Source: Candidatus Acidulodesulfobacterium ferriphilum
GTDB taxonomy: Bacteria > SZUA-79 > Acidulodesulfobacterales > Acidulodesulfobacteraceae
Length of the DNA: 64,000 bases
Assembly (NCBI GenBank): GCA_004195035.1
Contig: SGBD01000001.1
Coordinates: 602,368 to 666,367 of the forward strand
Direction: 5' to 3'
Part shown: positions 42,069 through 52,525 of the stretch, one piece after another
How positions within the stretch are numbered: position 1 is the first letter of the stretch
Layout of the letters: every line of letters begins with the position of its first letter
Notes under the pieces: model-generated
Seen by the model: the letters and a program-made list of their open reading frames with translations, nothing else
Told to the model about the DNA's origin: nothing
Databases searched by the model: none
Translations under genes and position numbers: made by a program

Positions 42069-42294
42069 AAGGTTTCCAAAATTTTTCTTCCGAAATCGGA
42101 TTACCCTTAAGGGTTTTATTTCTGGTTTCCGCAATCTCGGCAAGATAAAAGTCTTCTTCAAGCTCTATAGCTTTTTCTATGAGTTCTTTGGCGAGCGCCG
42201 ATTTCGATATGTCTCTTTTTTTTGATAAAATATCGACAAGCTCTGCAGTTCTTTTATCCAGAACGACATTAAGCCTTGGATTCTTTGTAGGCAT
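42058..42294 (-). CDS. RHH/RelB-type antitoxin
   Basis: 78 residues from the ATG at 42294, with AGAGGTGA upstream; the in-frame GTG at 42303 is part of that site. PRLNVVLDKRTAELVDILSK is a ribbon-helix-helix N-terminus, followed by ISKSALAKELIEKAIELEED and a toxin-binding tail. It is first in the pair and overlaps the toxin. Confidence 0.8.
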   Translation of the reverse strand: MPTKNPRLNVVLDKRTAELVDILSKKRDISKSALAKELIEKAIELEEDFYLAEIAETRNKTLKGNPISEEKFWKPYGI

Positions 42295-42386
42295 TTTTTT
42301 CACCTCTTATATTCTTAGGATACAATTAGTGTATCATTTATGATGAACTATGTCAATGAATATTTTCTATTTTTCTATTTTATGAA

Positions 42387-42436
42387 ACAAAAAACGCCGG
42401 TTTTAAAAGCCCATTACAGGTTTTAATTTACCGGCG
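42387..42436 (-). terminator. Terminator downstream of glnA
   Basis: On the minus strand, CGCCGGT and ACCGGCG arms (42430-42436 and 42395-42401) are followed by a T6 run. The loop is long, about 28 bases. It lies 57 bases past the glnA stop codon. Confidence 0.7.
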
Positions 42437-42492
42437 CATCTTAATTATTTTATTTACTTCTATTTTCTTCGATTATATAAAAACAAAAAGAT

Positions 42493-43905
42493 TTATATAT
42501 CGTAATACAACGCAAACTCGTAAGGAACGGGTCTCATGCGAACGGGCTGGACATCGTTTTCCATTTTGCGTTCGATCCATGTCTGTATCACATCTTCCGT
42601 AAACACTCCGCCCTGAAGCAGGAATTTATGGTCTTTTTCAAGTTCTTTCAACGCCTCTTCGAGAGAACCCGGCGCAACGGGAATATTCTTAAGCTCCTTT
42701 TTGGATAATGTAAATAAATCTTTATCAACGGGCTTGCCCGGGTGAATTTTATTTTGGATGCCGTCTAAACCGGCTAAAAGCAAGGCGGAAAAAGCGATGT
42801 AGCAATTTGAGGTAGGGTCGGGGGTTCTGTATTCTATTCTTTTTGCTTTCGGCGAATTTGAATACATCGGGATCCTGACCGCGGCGCTTCTGTTTCTTGA
42901 GGAATAGACAAAATTAACGGGCGCCTCGAAGCCGGGGACTAATCTTTTGTAGGAGTTTGTCGTTGAATTGGTAAAAGCGCATAAAGCCTTTGCGTGTTTT
43001 AATATCCCGCCGATATAATAAAGCCCCATTTCCGACAATCCTGCATATTCTTTGCCCGCGAACAGCGGCTGTCCGTTTTTCCACAAGGATTGATGGACAT
43101 GCATGCCGGAACCGTTATCGCCGAAAAGCGGTTTCGGCATAAAAGTAGCGGTCTTGTCATATCTTCTTGCAACATTTTTAATTATGTATTTAAACCACAT
43201 AAAATTGTCGCCCATAGCGGTTAAAGAATCAAACCTCATATCGATTTCGGCCTGGCCGCCGGTGGCAACCTCGTGATGAGCGGCTTCGACTCTTATCCCG
43301 ACATTTTGAAGTTCTAACGCCATTTCGTTTCTGATGTCGGTCTGGGAATCTATAGGCGCGGCCGGAAAATAACCTTCTTTGTTTCTCGGCTTGTGCCCGA
43401 GATTAGGCATCTCGTCCCTTCCCGTGTTCCATATGCCTTCTTCGGAATCAATGTAATAATAGCCGCTATTGGAAGTCTGGTCGTATCTTATATCGTCGAA
43501 TATAAAAAACTCCGCTTCCGGTCCAAAATAAGCCGTATCGGCGATGCCCGTGGATTTTAAATACTTTTCGGCCTTCTGCGCTATGTAACGCGGGTCTCTA
43601 TCATAAAAATTACCGGTTATAGGGTCTTTAATATTGCATGTTAAAGATAAAGTTTTAGCCTCGATAAAATTATCTATAACGGCAGTGGAAGCATCCGGTA
43701 TAATAAGCATATCGGAAGCATCTATTGCCTGCCACCCCCTTATGCTTGAACCGTCGAACCCGAATCCATCCTTAAAAGTATCTTTTGACACTTCGCTAAC
43801 GGGCACCGTAAAATGCTGCCACGTTCCAAGCAGGTCGCAGAACTTTACATCCACGAACTGGATCTCCTGCTCTTTGATATACTGCACAACTTCGTTTTCC
43901 GTCAT
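42493..43905 (-). CDS. glnA: Glutamine synthetase, type I
   Basis: 470 residues. Catalytic-domain motifs are present: [58 protein letters not shown] and [14 protein letters not shown]. It condenses glutamate, ammonia and ATP to glutamine. The adenylylation loop, NLYDLPPEE in E. coli, reads DLFTLSKKE here with Phe398 in place of Tyr, so GlnE-type adenylylation should not occur. GGAGGGAAA precedes the ATG. It is downstream of glnB in the same direction. Confidence 0.97.
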   Translation of the reverse strand: MTENEVVQYIKEQEIQFVDVKFCDLLGTWQHFTVPVSEVSKDTFKDGFGFDGSSIRGWQAIDASDMLIIPDASTAVIDNFIEAKTLSLTCNIKDPITGNFYDRDPRYIAQKAEKYLKSTGIADTAYFGPEAEFFIFDDIRYDQTSNSGYYYIDSEEGIWNTGRDEMPNLGHKPRNKEGYFPAAPIDSQTDIRNEMALELQNVGIRVEAAHHEVATGGQAEIDMRFDSLTAMGDNFMWFKYIIKNVARRYDKTATFMPKPLFGDNGSGMHVHQSLWKNGQPLFAGKEYAGLSEMGLYYIGGILKHAKALCAFTNSTTNSYKRLVPGFEAPVNFVYSSRNRSAAVRIPMYSNSPKAKRIEYRTPDPTSNCYIAFSALLLAGLDGIQNKIHPGKPVDKDLFTLSKKELKNIPVAPGSLEEALKELEKDHKFLLQGGVFTEDVIQTWIERKMENDVQPVRMRPVPYEFALYYDI

Positions 43906-44026
43906 TTTCCCTCCGTAAAATTTAAAAAATTAAGATTTATTGAATTTATAAATAAAAAAGTGCTCAATGGTTTCTGGATTAACGCTTCGCTCCCGCACCT
44001 GACGGCCTACGCGGAATAACAGTTTT

Positions 44027-44377
<351 letters not shown>

Positions 44378-44385
44378 TTAATTTG

Positions 44386-44401
44386 AGCAATAAATATGCC
44401 A
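44386..44401 (-). promoter_or_regulatory. Sigma-54 (RpoN) promoter of glnB-glnA
   Basis: Read on the minus strand: TGGCATATTTATTGCT. This matches the -24/-12 consensus TGGCAC-N5-TTGCW with one change and exact GG-GC spacing. The predicted transcript begins near 44376, right before the glnB ribosome-binding site. Confidence 0.65.
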
Positions 44402-44535
44402 TATCGTAAAAATGAACTTAAAATTATCATAAAATTTAGGTTTTTCATGACAAATATATCAAATTTATATTAAATTTTAGCTTAATTGCGATAAAATAAC
44501 ATTAATTTAAATAAAAATGCAATAATAATTTATTA

Positions 44536-44699
44536 CCCAAATCCAGATTTAGAATGTTATAATCTGGATTCCTGCGTACGCAGGAATGACTTTGTAGGTT
44601 TTTAGGCCTTCACCCAACGGGTGTCATTCCCGCGAAAGCGGGAATCCAGAATCACTTAATATTGGAATATCTTAAATATTTTCTAAATCTGGATTTGGG
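44536..44699. repeat. Composite REP-like element, about 164 bp
   Basis: Outer ends cccaaatccagatttag and ctaaatctggatttggg are inverted repeats. Inside lie ggattcctgcgtacgcagga and attcccgcgaaagcgggaat hairpins with cacccaacgggtg between them. Same order as 20610-20772. It fills the glnB-yajQ gap. Confidence 0.88.
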
Positions 44700-44768
44700 T
44701 ATTAAATTAAAATGCGCTTAAAATTTATGCAATAATAAAAAATTTGCTTAAAATTTATGCTATTGACA

Positions 44769-45254
44769 CTAATCCCTGAAATTTATAAAGGACAATTCTA
44801 TAGTTAAAGGGAAAGCTCGTAAATGCGAAATTATGCCCTGAAGCTCGTCTTTGGATTTTGAACCCACCCGTAAATGGTCTTTAAGGTTTTCGACCGCCGC
44901 CTTTGGGGCTATCTTTTTTATTTCCTGAATTATTTTTTTTGAAGCCTCTTTATCTATCCCTTCCTTGATCTCGACCTCCTGACGCACCATTCCCTTGTGA
45001 GCTTCTTCCTTCTTTTTAAAATCTAAGAATTTTACCGAAACACCCCTTTTTATAAGTTTTCCCTTGAATATGTCGATGACGGCGGTAAGTTTATAATCGT
45101 CGTCGCCTAAGACGGTAACGATATTTTCCTGTCTTTTAATTTCGCTTTTTGTGCCTTTAAAATCATACCGCCCCGTTATTTCTTTAACGGTCTGGTTTAT
45201 TGCGTTATCGACTTCCTGAAGGTCTGCCTTTGAAACTACATCGAAAGACGGCAT
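44769..45254 (-). CDS. yajQ: YajQ family nucleotide-binding protein
   Basis: 161 residues, full family length. MPSFDVVSKADLQEVDNAIN at the start, ITGRYDFKGTKSEI, and the C-terminal LKDHLRVGSKSKDELQGIIS with IELSFINFRD. Proteins of this DUF520 family bind RNA or c-di-GMP in some species. GGTGGAGGCTTAA precedes the ATG. It is flanked on both sides by REP-like repeats. Confidence 0.93.
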   Translation of the reverse strand: MPSFDVVSKADLQEVDNAINQTVKEITGRYDFKGTKSEIKRQENIVTVLGDDDYKLTAVIDIFKGKLIKRGVSVKFLDFKKKEEAHKGMVRQEVEIKEGIDKEASKKIIQEIKKIAPKAAVENLKDHLRVGSKSKDELQGIISHLRAFPLTIELSFINFRD

Positions 45255-45285
45255 TTAAGCCTCCACCTTTTTAATATTAGTTTTT

Positions 45286-45370
45286 CTGGATTCCCGCCTT
45301 CGCGGGAATGACATCCGTTGGGTGAAAAGTTAAATCCGGCATTGTCATTCCCGCGAAGGCAGGAATCCAG
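45286..45370. repeat. REP-like hairpin pair between yajQ and lolA-like genes
   Basis: ggattcccgccttcgcggga and attcccgcgaaggcaggaat palindromes are separated by a segment with atccgttgggtg. Confidence 0.85.
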
Positions 45371-45423
45371 TATTTATAACTTATTAAAACAATTTTAATA
45401 GTTTCTAACTGTGATTTAAGGTA

Positions 45424-46248
45424 TTAGTTTTCCTTTATTATCGTATAGCTTGACGGAAAATTAACGCTAAAAATATTGTTATTTATATGCCTGTTAAACC
45501 GGACATTAGAATAATGAAATATTATACTTTGACCCTGATATGTTAAAATTTTTAATGAAGTTATCTTAAGGCTGTTTATTGCGAAATCGATATAAATCTC
45601 CTTTGCCCTTTGCAGGCTTAAGGGTTTTAATCCCACATCTATAATTCCTTTTCCGGCGTCTTTCTTTACGCTTTCAACCCTGAAATACTTGGTCAAACTT
45701 CCGATTACGGCAACGATATTAGGGGGGAATCCTCCTTTTTCTTTGCCTACATTAATAACCGTAACCTTTTTAATGCCGCTATCGACAATATAAAGATTAT
45801 CGCCTTTTAAAACCTGCCTTTTATGTATGGGATAGGTATAAACCCATGCCATATTGCCCGGATATTTATAATAAAAATAACCCTTAAAGGCCATATTCTG
45901 CGAATACCCCGGAATAATCTCCTTTTGCCCAAAATATGCGCTTATGGAACGAACGGTTTTATATTTTGCTTCGATTTTCCCGATTATATTGCTTGTATTA
46001 TCCGACTTGCCGTAAGATTTCGGTATAAAACCCGTTAAAAAAAACACGGATAAAATGAAAAACGGTACGGCTAATTTAGTTAATTTAGCGCTAATGGATT
46101 CCCGCTTTCGCGGGAATGACGAAAGACCTGATTCCTCTCTTTGCGGGAATGACGGAAAACAGGATTCCATACTTTGCGGATATTTCTGTCCGTATGCTTG
46201 TAAACGCATGCCGTTTACGCAGACGGGAATGGACAATTTTTTCTTCAT
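45424..46248 (-). CDS. lolA: LolA-like outer-membrane lipoprotein carrier
   Basis: 274 residues. The mature LolA fold starts near residue 85: IGKIEAKYKTVRSISAYFGQ, then GYFYYKYPGNMAWVYTYP, GDNLYIVDSGIKKVTV and the long C-terminal part. It carries lipoproteins across the periplasm. The signal helix (LAVPFFILSVFFLTGF) starts only at residue about 60. Residues about 24-52 are encoded by REP-like repeats (FPQREESGLSS, FPRKRESIS). The start at 46248 has GGGAGAAC upstream, inside the end of ftsK. Confidence 0.82.
   Translation of the reverse strand: MKKKLSIPVCVNGMRLQAYGQKYPQSMESCFPSFPQREESGLSSFPRKRESISAKLTKLAVPFFILSVFFLTGFIPKSYGKSDNTSNIIGKIEAKYKTVRSISAYFGQKEIIPGYSQNMAFKGYFYYKYPGNMAWVYTYPIHKRQVLKGDNLYIVDSGIKKVTVINVGKEKGGFPPNIVAVIGSLTKYFRVESVKKDAGKGIIDVGLKPLSLQRAKEIYIDFAINSLKITSLKILTYQGQSIIFHYSNVRFNRHINNNIFSVNFPSSYTIIKEN
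46095..46180. repeat. REP-like repeats within the lolA-like coding sequence
   Basis: tggattcccgctttcgcggg, then attcctctctttgcgggaat, then aggattccatactttgcgg: one full and two degenerate units in tandem. On the minus strand they are translated as part of the N-terminus of the lolA-like product. Confidence 0.8.
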
Positions 46249-46250
46249 TT

Positions 46251-48503
46251 TTATGTTCTCCCTTTTTTTGTCAGTATGCCGTCGTTTTGAAGTTTTTCCA
46301 TAATTCTTGCGGCCCTGTTAAAACCTATCCTGAACCTTCGCTGAATATACGATATGGATATATTATTATTGTCATCCAGAGATGCAACCATATTTAACAC
46401 CTCGCCGTATATTTCATCATCAGGGTCGTCCGTAATCATTCTATCAAAATTGCCTGCATTGTCAAACTCATTTATTAATAACTCGTTTTTTGAGGGCGGA
46501 AAATTCTTTTCTTTTATAAATTCTAAAACTTTTTTAATCTCGTCTTCCGATATGTAAGAGCCGTGAATTCTCGCAAGCCTGCCCTGTCCCGGCGGCATAA
46601 ACAGCATATCCCCGTTTCCCAAAAGCTCTTCCGCGCCGTTGGCATCCAATATCGTCCTCGAATCAACCTTGGAAGAGACTAAGAAGGCTATACGGGACGG
46701 CATATTGGCTTTTATAACCCCCGTAACCACATTTACAGACGGTCTTTGAGTCGCTATTACAAGATGTATTCCGCAGGCGCGGGCCATCTGGGAAAGCCTG
46801 ATTATGGATGTTTCTATGTCTTTCGGGCTTGTCAGCATTAAATCGCTTAATTCATCTATTATAATGACAAGGTACGGCATCGGTTTCTGATTCTGTTTTT
46901 TTAATCGTTCATTATGCTGCTCTATATTTTTAACGCCCGCCTTCTGTAATTCTCTATATCTCCTTTCCATTTCGGAAACAGCCCATTTAAGCGCAATGCT
47001 TGCCTTTTTTGCATCGTAAACGACATCGCAAATAAGATGGGGTAATTCTTCAAATGGCGTTAGTTCCAATCTTTTAGGGTCTATCATTAAAAAATTAAGC
47101 TCCTCGTAACTCGCTTTAAAAAGAAGGCTTACGACAAGCGTGTTAATAAACACGCTTTTCCCCGCCCCCGTCGCCCCTGCTATTAGCAAGTGCGGGCATT
47201 TTGCAATATCAAAGAGGACATTTCCCCCCGTGGTGTTTTTGCCAAGAATTATCGTAAGTAAAGACTTTGACTCTATAAACTCTTTTGAGTTTAATCCTTC
47301 CGAAAAATAAACCGTTTCCCTTTTATTATTTGGAACTTCGATGCCCACAGCCGATTTTCCCTCTATAACCCCTGTTATCCTGACGGGCTTTGACTTTAAA
47401 GCCATCGTAAGGTCTTCCGAAAGAGATAAAATTCTTCCGATTTTAACGCCGCTTGCCGGTTCGAACTCATACATTGTTATAATGGGTCCCGGGTTTATCC
47501 CCGTAACCTTTCCTTTCACACCGAAATCTAAAAGTTTTTTTTCTATTAAAGTTGCATTCCCCAGAAGAGAAAGTTTATCCGGCTTTTGGGCGTCTTTAAT
47601 CCCTTCAAAGTCAATTAAGGAAATCGGGGGGATTTTTGTTTCCCTGTCTCCAACAAAATCAAAAGAGCCGTCCTTTTCTCTAATTACTCTATAATCTATT
47701 CCCGTCTTTTTATTAATCCCTGTAAGATCGTCTTTTTCATCCAGATCCTTTATTAAATCCTCTCTTGAACCCCCGAACAGCTCTTTATTTACGATAAAAC
47801 TTCTCTTTCTTTTTTTTAATCCTTTTCTCTTTTCAATCCTTAATGTTATTAAGGAAACGATAGAACTCAATTTATTCGTTATTATACTTATTATACCTGT
47901 ATCTAACCGCTTTATCTCTTCTATGCCTCTTTTAATCAGATTATAAATGTCGTAAACCGAGGCGGTCAGGTTTTCCACTCCTATATTTTTAAAGACAAGA
48001 TAAAAAGAGGTTAGAAATAACATAACAATTATAATTATGCTTCCCGCTTCGCCAAAAAACCTGAAAAGGTAGTAATAAATTCCGCTTCCTATTAACCCTC
48101 CGCCCGAAATTATAAACCCGCGGTATGAAAACTTGGGAAACAAGGCGCTAAGAAATATTAAAAGGGCGGCGAGGAAAATAAATATTCCCGCATAAAATCT
48201 TAATCTTGACCGGGTAATTTTGTTAAATATCAATAATATCCCTATTGATAATATAAAAAAAATCAGCAGGAAAGAGCCGATACCTGCTATCGTTAAAAGC
48301 AGGTTCGAAAGAATTCCGCCGGCAAAGCCGCCCCAGTTTATTTTATGGACGCTCGAAATAGAGTACGAATTGGAGGTTTCTTGAAATATGGAAAATGAGA
48401 AAAGCGATAAGAAAGAATATATCGAAAAAAAAATGATTAGAAGCGCCCCGATTATCCTTTTATGACCATGCATAATTGAATTAAATAAATTCTTCCGTTC
48501 CAA
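46251..48503 (-). CDS. ftsK: DNA translocase FtsK/SpoIIIE
   Basis: 750 residues. Four N-terminal transmembrane helices (about 18-36, 63-88, 97-117, 148-170) anchor it at the septum. A short linker leads to the motor: GATGAGKSVF (Walker A), LIIDELSDLM-type Walker B, ATQRPSVNVVTGVIKANMPS. The C-terminal gamma winged helix (ISYIQRRFRIGFNRAARIME) reads KOPS-like polarity signals. It pumps chromosome DNA during division. Its 5' end overlaps serS by 23 bases; lolA follows 2 bases later. Confidence 0.95.
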   Translation of the reverse strand: MERKNLFNSIMHGHKRIIGALLIIFFSIYSFLSLFSFSIFQETSNSYSISSVHKINWGGFAGGILSNLLLTIAGIGSFLLIFFILSIGILLIFNKITRSRLRFYAGIFIFLAALLIFLSALFPKFSYRGFIISGGGLIGSGIYYYLFRFFGEAGSIIIIVMLFLTSFYLVFKNIGVENLTASVYDIYNLIKRGIEEIKRLDTGIISIITNKLSSIVSLITLRIEKRKGLKKRKRSFIVNKELFGGSREDLIKDLDEKDDLTGINKKTGIDYRVIREKDGSFDFVGDRETKIPPISLIDFEGIKDAQKPDKLSLLGNATLIEKKLLDFGVKGKVTGINPGPIITMYEFEPASGVKIGRILSLSEDLTMALKSKPVRITGVIEGKSAVGIEVPNNKRETVYFSEGLNSKEFIESKSLLTIILGKNTTGGNVLFDIAKCPHLLIAGATGAGKSVFINTLVVSLLFKASYEELNFLMIDPKRLELTPFEELPHLICDVVYDAKKASIALKWAVSEMERRYRELQKAGVKNIEQHNERLKKQNQKPMPYLVIIIDELSDLMLTSPKDIETSIIRLSQMARACGIHLVIATQRPSVNVVTGVIKANMPSRIAFLVSSKVDSRTILDANGAEELLGNGDMLFMPPGQGRLARIHGSYISEDEIKKVLEFIKEKNFPPSKNELLINEFDNAGNFDRMITDDPDDEIYGEVLNMVASLDDNNNISISYIQRRFRIGFNRAARIMEKLQNDGILTKKGRT

Positions 48504-49746
48504 AGTACGGTTTTAACGAATTAGGAATCCTGACATATCCGTCCTTTGTCTGATAATTTTCGATTATCGCTATCATAACCCTTGGAAGGGCAAGTCCTGA
48601 ACCGTTCAAAGTATTGACAAACTCGGATTTTGCGTTTTTTTCCCTTTTAAATTTAATATTTGCTCTTATAGCTTGAAAAGAACCGAAATTCGAACAAGAG
48701 CTGACCTCAAGCCATTCGTCCATCCCGGGGGCGTAAACCTCTATATCGTATTTTTCTTTTGCCGAAAAACTTAAATCCCCGGTGCAAATTTTAACTAATC
48801 TATGGGGAATATCCAGCCTGTTTAAAATATCCTGAACATCGTTAATAAGATTAAATAATTCATCTTTGGCTGTTTCAGGAGTAGTAATTTTTACAAGTTC
48901 TACCTTGTCGAACTGATGCCCTCTTTTTATGCCCCTTGTATCCTTGCCGGCAGACATCTTTTCTTTTCTGAAACATGCGGTATATGCCACATGTTTTATG
49001 GGAAGCATCTTAATATCTATTATCTCGTCCCTGTACATATTCGTAACCGGGACCTCGGCGGTCGGGATAAACCATAAGCCCGAATCGTCGTCTTTATACA
49101 AAGTGTCGGAAAATTTCGGCAGCTGCCCCGTCCCGATTAAACAGGCTTCGTTAACCATATAAGGAGGATATACTTCTTCGTAATCGTGATAAGTTATATG
49201 GGTATCGAGCATAAAATTAATAAGCGCCCTCTGGAGCTTAGCAAACCCCCTTTTCAGCACATAAAAACGGGTCCCGGAAATCTTTACCCCCCTTTCAAAA
49301 TCGATTAAATCTCTTTTTTCTCCGATTTCAAAATGGGTTTTTAGCTTAAAATCAAATTTTTTCTTTGCATTGAAATAAGAAACGACGACATTTTCCGTTT
49401 CGTCCCTGCCGACGGGCACATCGCTGTCCGGAAGATTCGGCACATTTAACATCAGCTCGTTAAGCCTCTGTTCTATGGCGCCAAGCTCGTCTTCCTGCGC
49501 TTTTATCATCTCGTTTATTCTTTTTACCTCGTTTTTTTTCGCTAAAATTGCCGCTTCTTCTTTTTCCGCGGCTATTTCTTTTGAAAGAACTTTTCTGGTA
49601 TTTCTAAGACACTCGGTATCATATAAGAGTCTTCTTTTTGACTCGTCAAGTTCGTAAATCTCGTCGATTTGAACGGGAATAAAAAGTTTTTCCATTTCTT
49701 TTTTAACAAACTCTCTTTGTTCCCTGATAAGCTTAATGTCTATCAT
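48481..49746 (-). CDS. serS: Seryl-tRNA synthetase
   Basis: 421 residues. The N-terminal tRNA-binding coiled coil is about 28-100. The class II catalytic core has IPTAEVPVTNMYRDEI, TACFRKEKMSAGKDTRGIKR (motif 2) and NTLNGSGLALPRVMIAIIEN (motif 3 with its Arg). It charges tRNA-Ser. It is the first gene of the serS-ftsK-lolA run. Confidence 0.96.
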   Translation of the reverse strand: MIDIKLIREQREFVKKEMEKLFIPVQIDEIYELDESKRRLLYDTECLRNTRKVLSKEIAAEKEEAAILAKKNEVKRINEMIKAQEDELGAIEQRLNELMLNVPNLPDSDVPVGRDETENVVVSYFNAKKKFDFKLKTHFEIGEKRDLIDFERGVKISGTRFYVLKRGFAKLQRALINFMLDTHITYHDYEEVYPPYMVNEACLIGTGQLPKFSDTLYKDDDSGLWFIPTAEVPVTNMYRDEIIDIKMLPIKHVAYTACFRKEKMSAGKDTRGIKRGHQFDKVELVKITTPETAKDELFNLINDVQDILNRLDIPHRLVKICTGDLSFSAKEKYDIEVYAPGMDEWLEVSSCSNFGSFQAIRANIKFKREKNAKSEFVNTLNGSGLALPRVMIAIIENYQTKDGYVRIPNSLKPYFGTEEFI

Positions 49747-49863
49747 AATAATATTCCGATATGCCTTTTATTTACGATTTATATATGTATATTTATAGAT
49801 TTATAATTTTTATTCTTAAAACGGACAGTAATATAATAATATTTTTGGCAGGCAATATCAATA

Positions 49864-50106
49864 TTAATCGTTTACCAAAATATTGATAAAATCATTGCTT
49901 ATTTCCACAAATCCGCCGTCGATATTGATTTCCCGAACGGTCTCGCCGATTTTGTATTTTACGACACCCTTATTCACATTAGAAATAAAGTTGATATGCC
50001 CAGGCAATATCCCCTCTATACCCGATTCGGCGGGAATTTCGCAAAAATCCACGATTTCTTCGGCAATCAAACCGCCGCGGCCGACAATTTTAAGTTTAAG
50101 CGGCAT
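49864..50106 (-). CDS. atpC: ATP synthase epsilon subunit, short form
   Basis: 80 residues. Only the N-terminal beta-sandwich is present: KLKIVGRGGLIAEEIVDFCE, IEGILPGHINFISNVNKGVV, REINIDGGFVEISNDFINIL. The usual C-terminal helical hairpin of about 50 residues, which inhibits ATP hydrolysis, is missing. No frameshifted continuation of it is evident before the next gene. Last gene of the atp cluster. Confidence 0.88.
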   Translation of the reverse strand: MPLKLKIVGRGGLIAEEIVDFCEIPAESGIEGILPGHINFISNVNKGVVKYKIGETVREINIDGGFVEISNDFINILVND

Positions 50107-50132
50107 TCCCGATACAACCTCTTTTACTTTCT

Positions 50133-51536
<1,404 letters not shown>

Positions 51537-51648
51537 TTATAACCTCCGTAATTTTTCGTAACTTCCAATATTTACTTTAATCCTGCGTTAGAAATTATTT
51601 ATTTTCGTAATAGCCCTCCCCTTTTTATGTGGAAGTGGGATGAAAAAT

Positions 51649-52524
51649 TTATTTTAGCGCGCTTACGCCGTTTATTATATCGAGAATTTCAAGCGTAACC
51701 GCGGCTTGCCTTGCCTTGTTATAGACGATAGTTAATTTATTTATAAGTTTTCCCGCATTCCTCGTCGCGTTATCCATTGCATTCATTCTTGAAGCCTGCT
51801 CCCCGGCAAAAGACTCTACTATTTTAAAATAAATTTTGGTTTGAATATAGTCCTTGAAAATTTTATCTATTATCCCGTCTTCGTAAGATACGGGCTCCAC
51901 TAAATAACCGCCGCTATCTTTGCTTTCAAAGGAGGAATCGAACGGTAAAATCTTTTCTATTACCGCCCTCTGGTGAAGCGTTGAAATATAATTATTAGAT
52001 ATTATATAAAACTCGCCCGCTTCTCCATTTATAAAATCGGCGGACATTTTAACCGCCAGTGTTTCGGATAAATTTTCCGTTATGTTATTTTCGGAGAAAT
52101 TGGCGGTAAATTCAACGGAATAGTTATGCCTTTTAAAAAAATCCGCTCCCTTCTTGCCGAGTATATATAGCTTTATCCGGCTTTCATCCAACCACTTGGC
52201 TTTAAGCTCCTCAAAAAAAAGTTTAAAAAGATTCATATTAAAAGAGCCGCAAAGACCCCTGTCCGTGGAAATTATAAGAATGCCTGCACCGCTGCCATTG
52301 CTGCTACCCGAATTTTTTTTAAAAAACGGATGGCTGTACAGGACCGTATTTCTTGAAATATTTTTTATGACGCCGCTGTAGATTTCCGAATAAGGCCTGA
52401 GGGCATTCATAGCCGCCTGATTTTTTTTAAATTTTGCCCCCGCCACCATTTTCATAGCCTTTGTTATTTGCCTTGTATTTTTGATGCTGGCGATTTTTCT
52501 TTTTATAGATTTTAAATTCGGCAT
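51649..52524 (-). CDS. atpG: ATP synthase F1 gamma subunit
   Basis: 291 residues. N-terminal coiled coil LKSIKRKIASIKNTRQITKA and C-terminal MNAMDNATRNAGKLINKLTI, then YNKARQAAVTLEILDIINGV. It forms the rotating central stalk. One base separates its start from the alpha-subunit stop. The central GILIISTDRGLCGSFN motif is conserved. Confidence 0.96.
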   Translation of the reverse strand: MPNLKSIKRKIASIKNTRQITKAMKMVAGAKFKKNQAAMNALRPYSEIYSGVIKNISRNTVLYSHPFFKKNSGSSNGSGAGILIISTDRGLCGSFNMNLFKLFFEELKAKWLDESRIKLYILGKKGADFFKRHNYSVEFTANFSENNITENLSETLAVKMSADFINGEAGEFYIISNNYISTLHQRAVIEKILPFDSSFESKDSGGYLVEPVSYEDGIIDKIFKDYIQTKIYFKIVESFAGEQASRMNAMDNATRNAGKLINKLTIVYNKARQAAVTLEILDIINGVSALK

Positions 52525-52525
52525 A

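Noticed and set aside
46055-46397. Plus-strand frames over the repeat region
   Set aside because: They are translations of REP-like repeats (SRFRGNDE) opposite lolA and ftsK.
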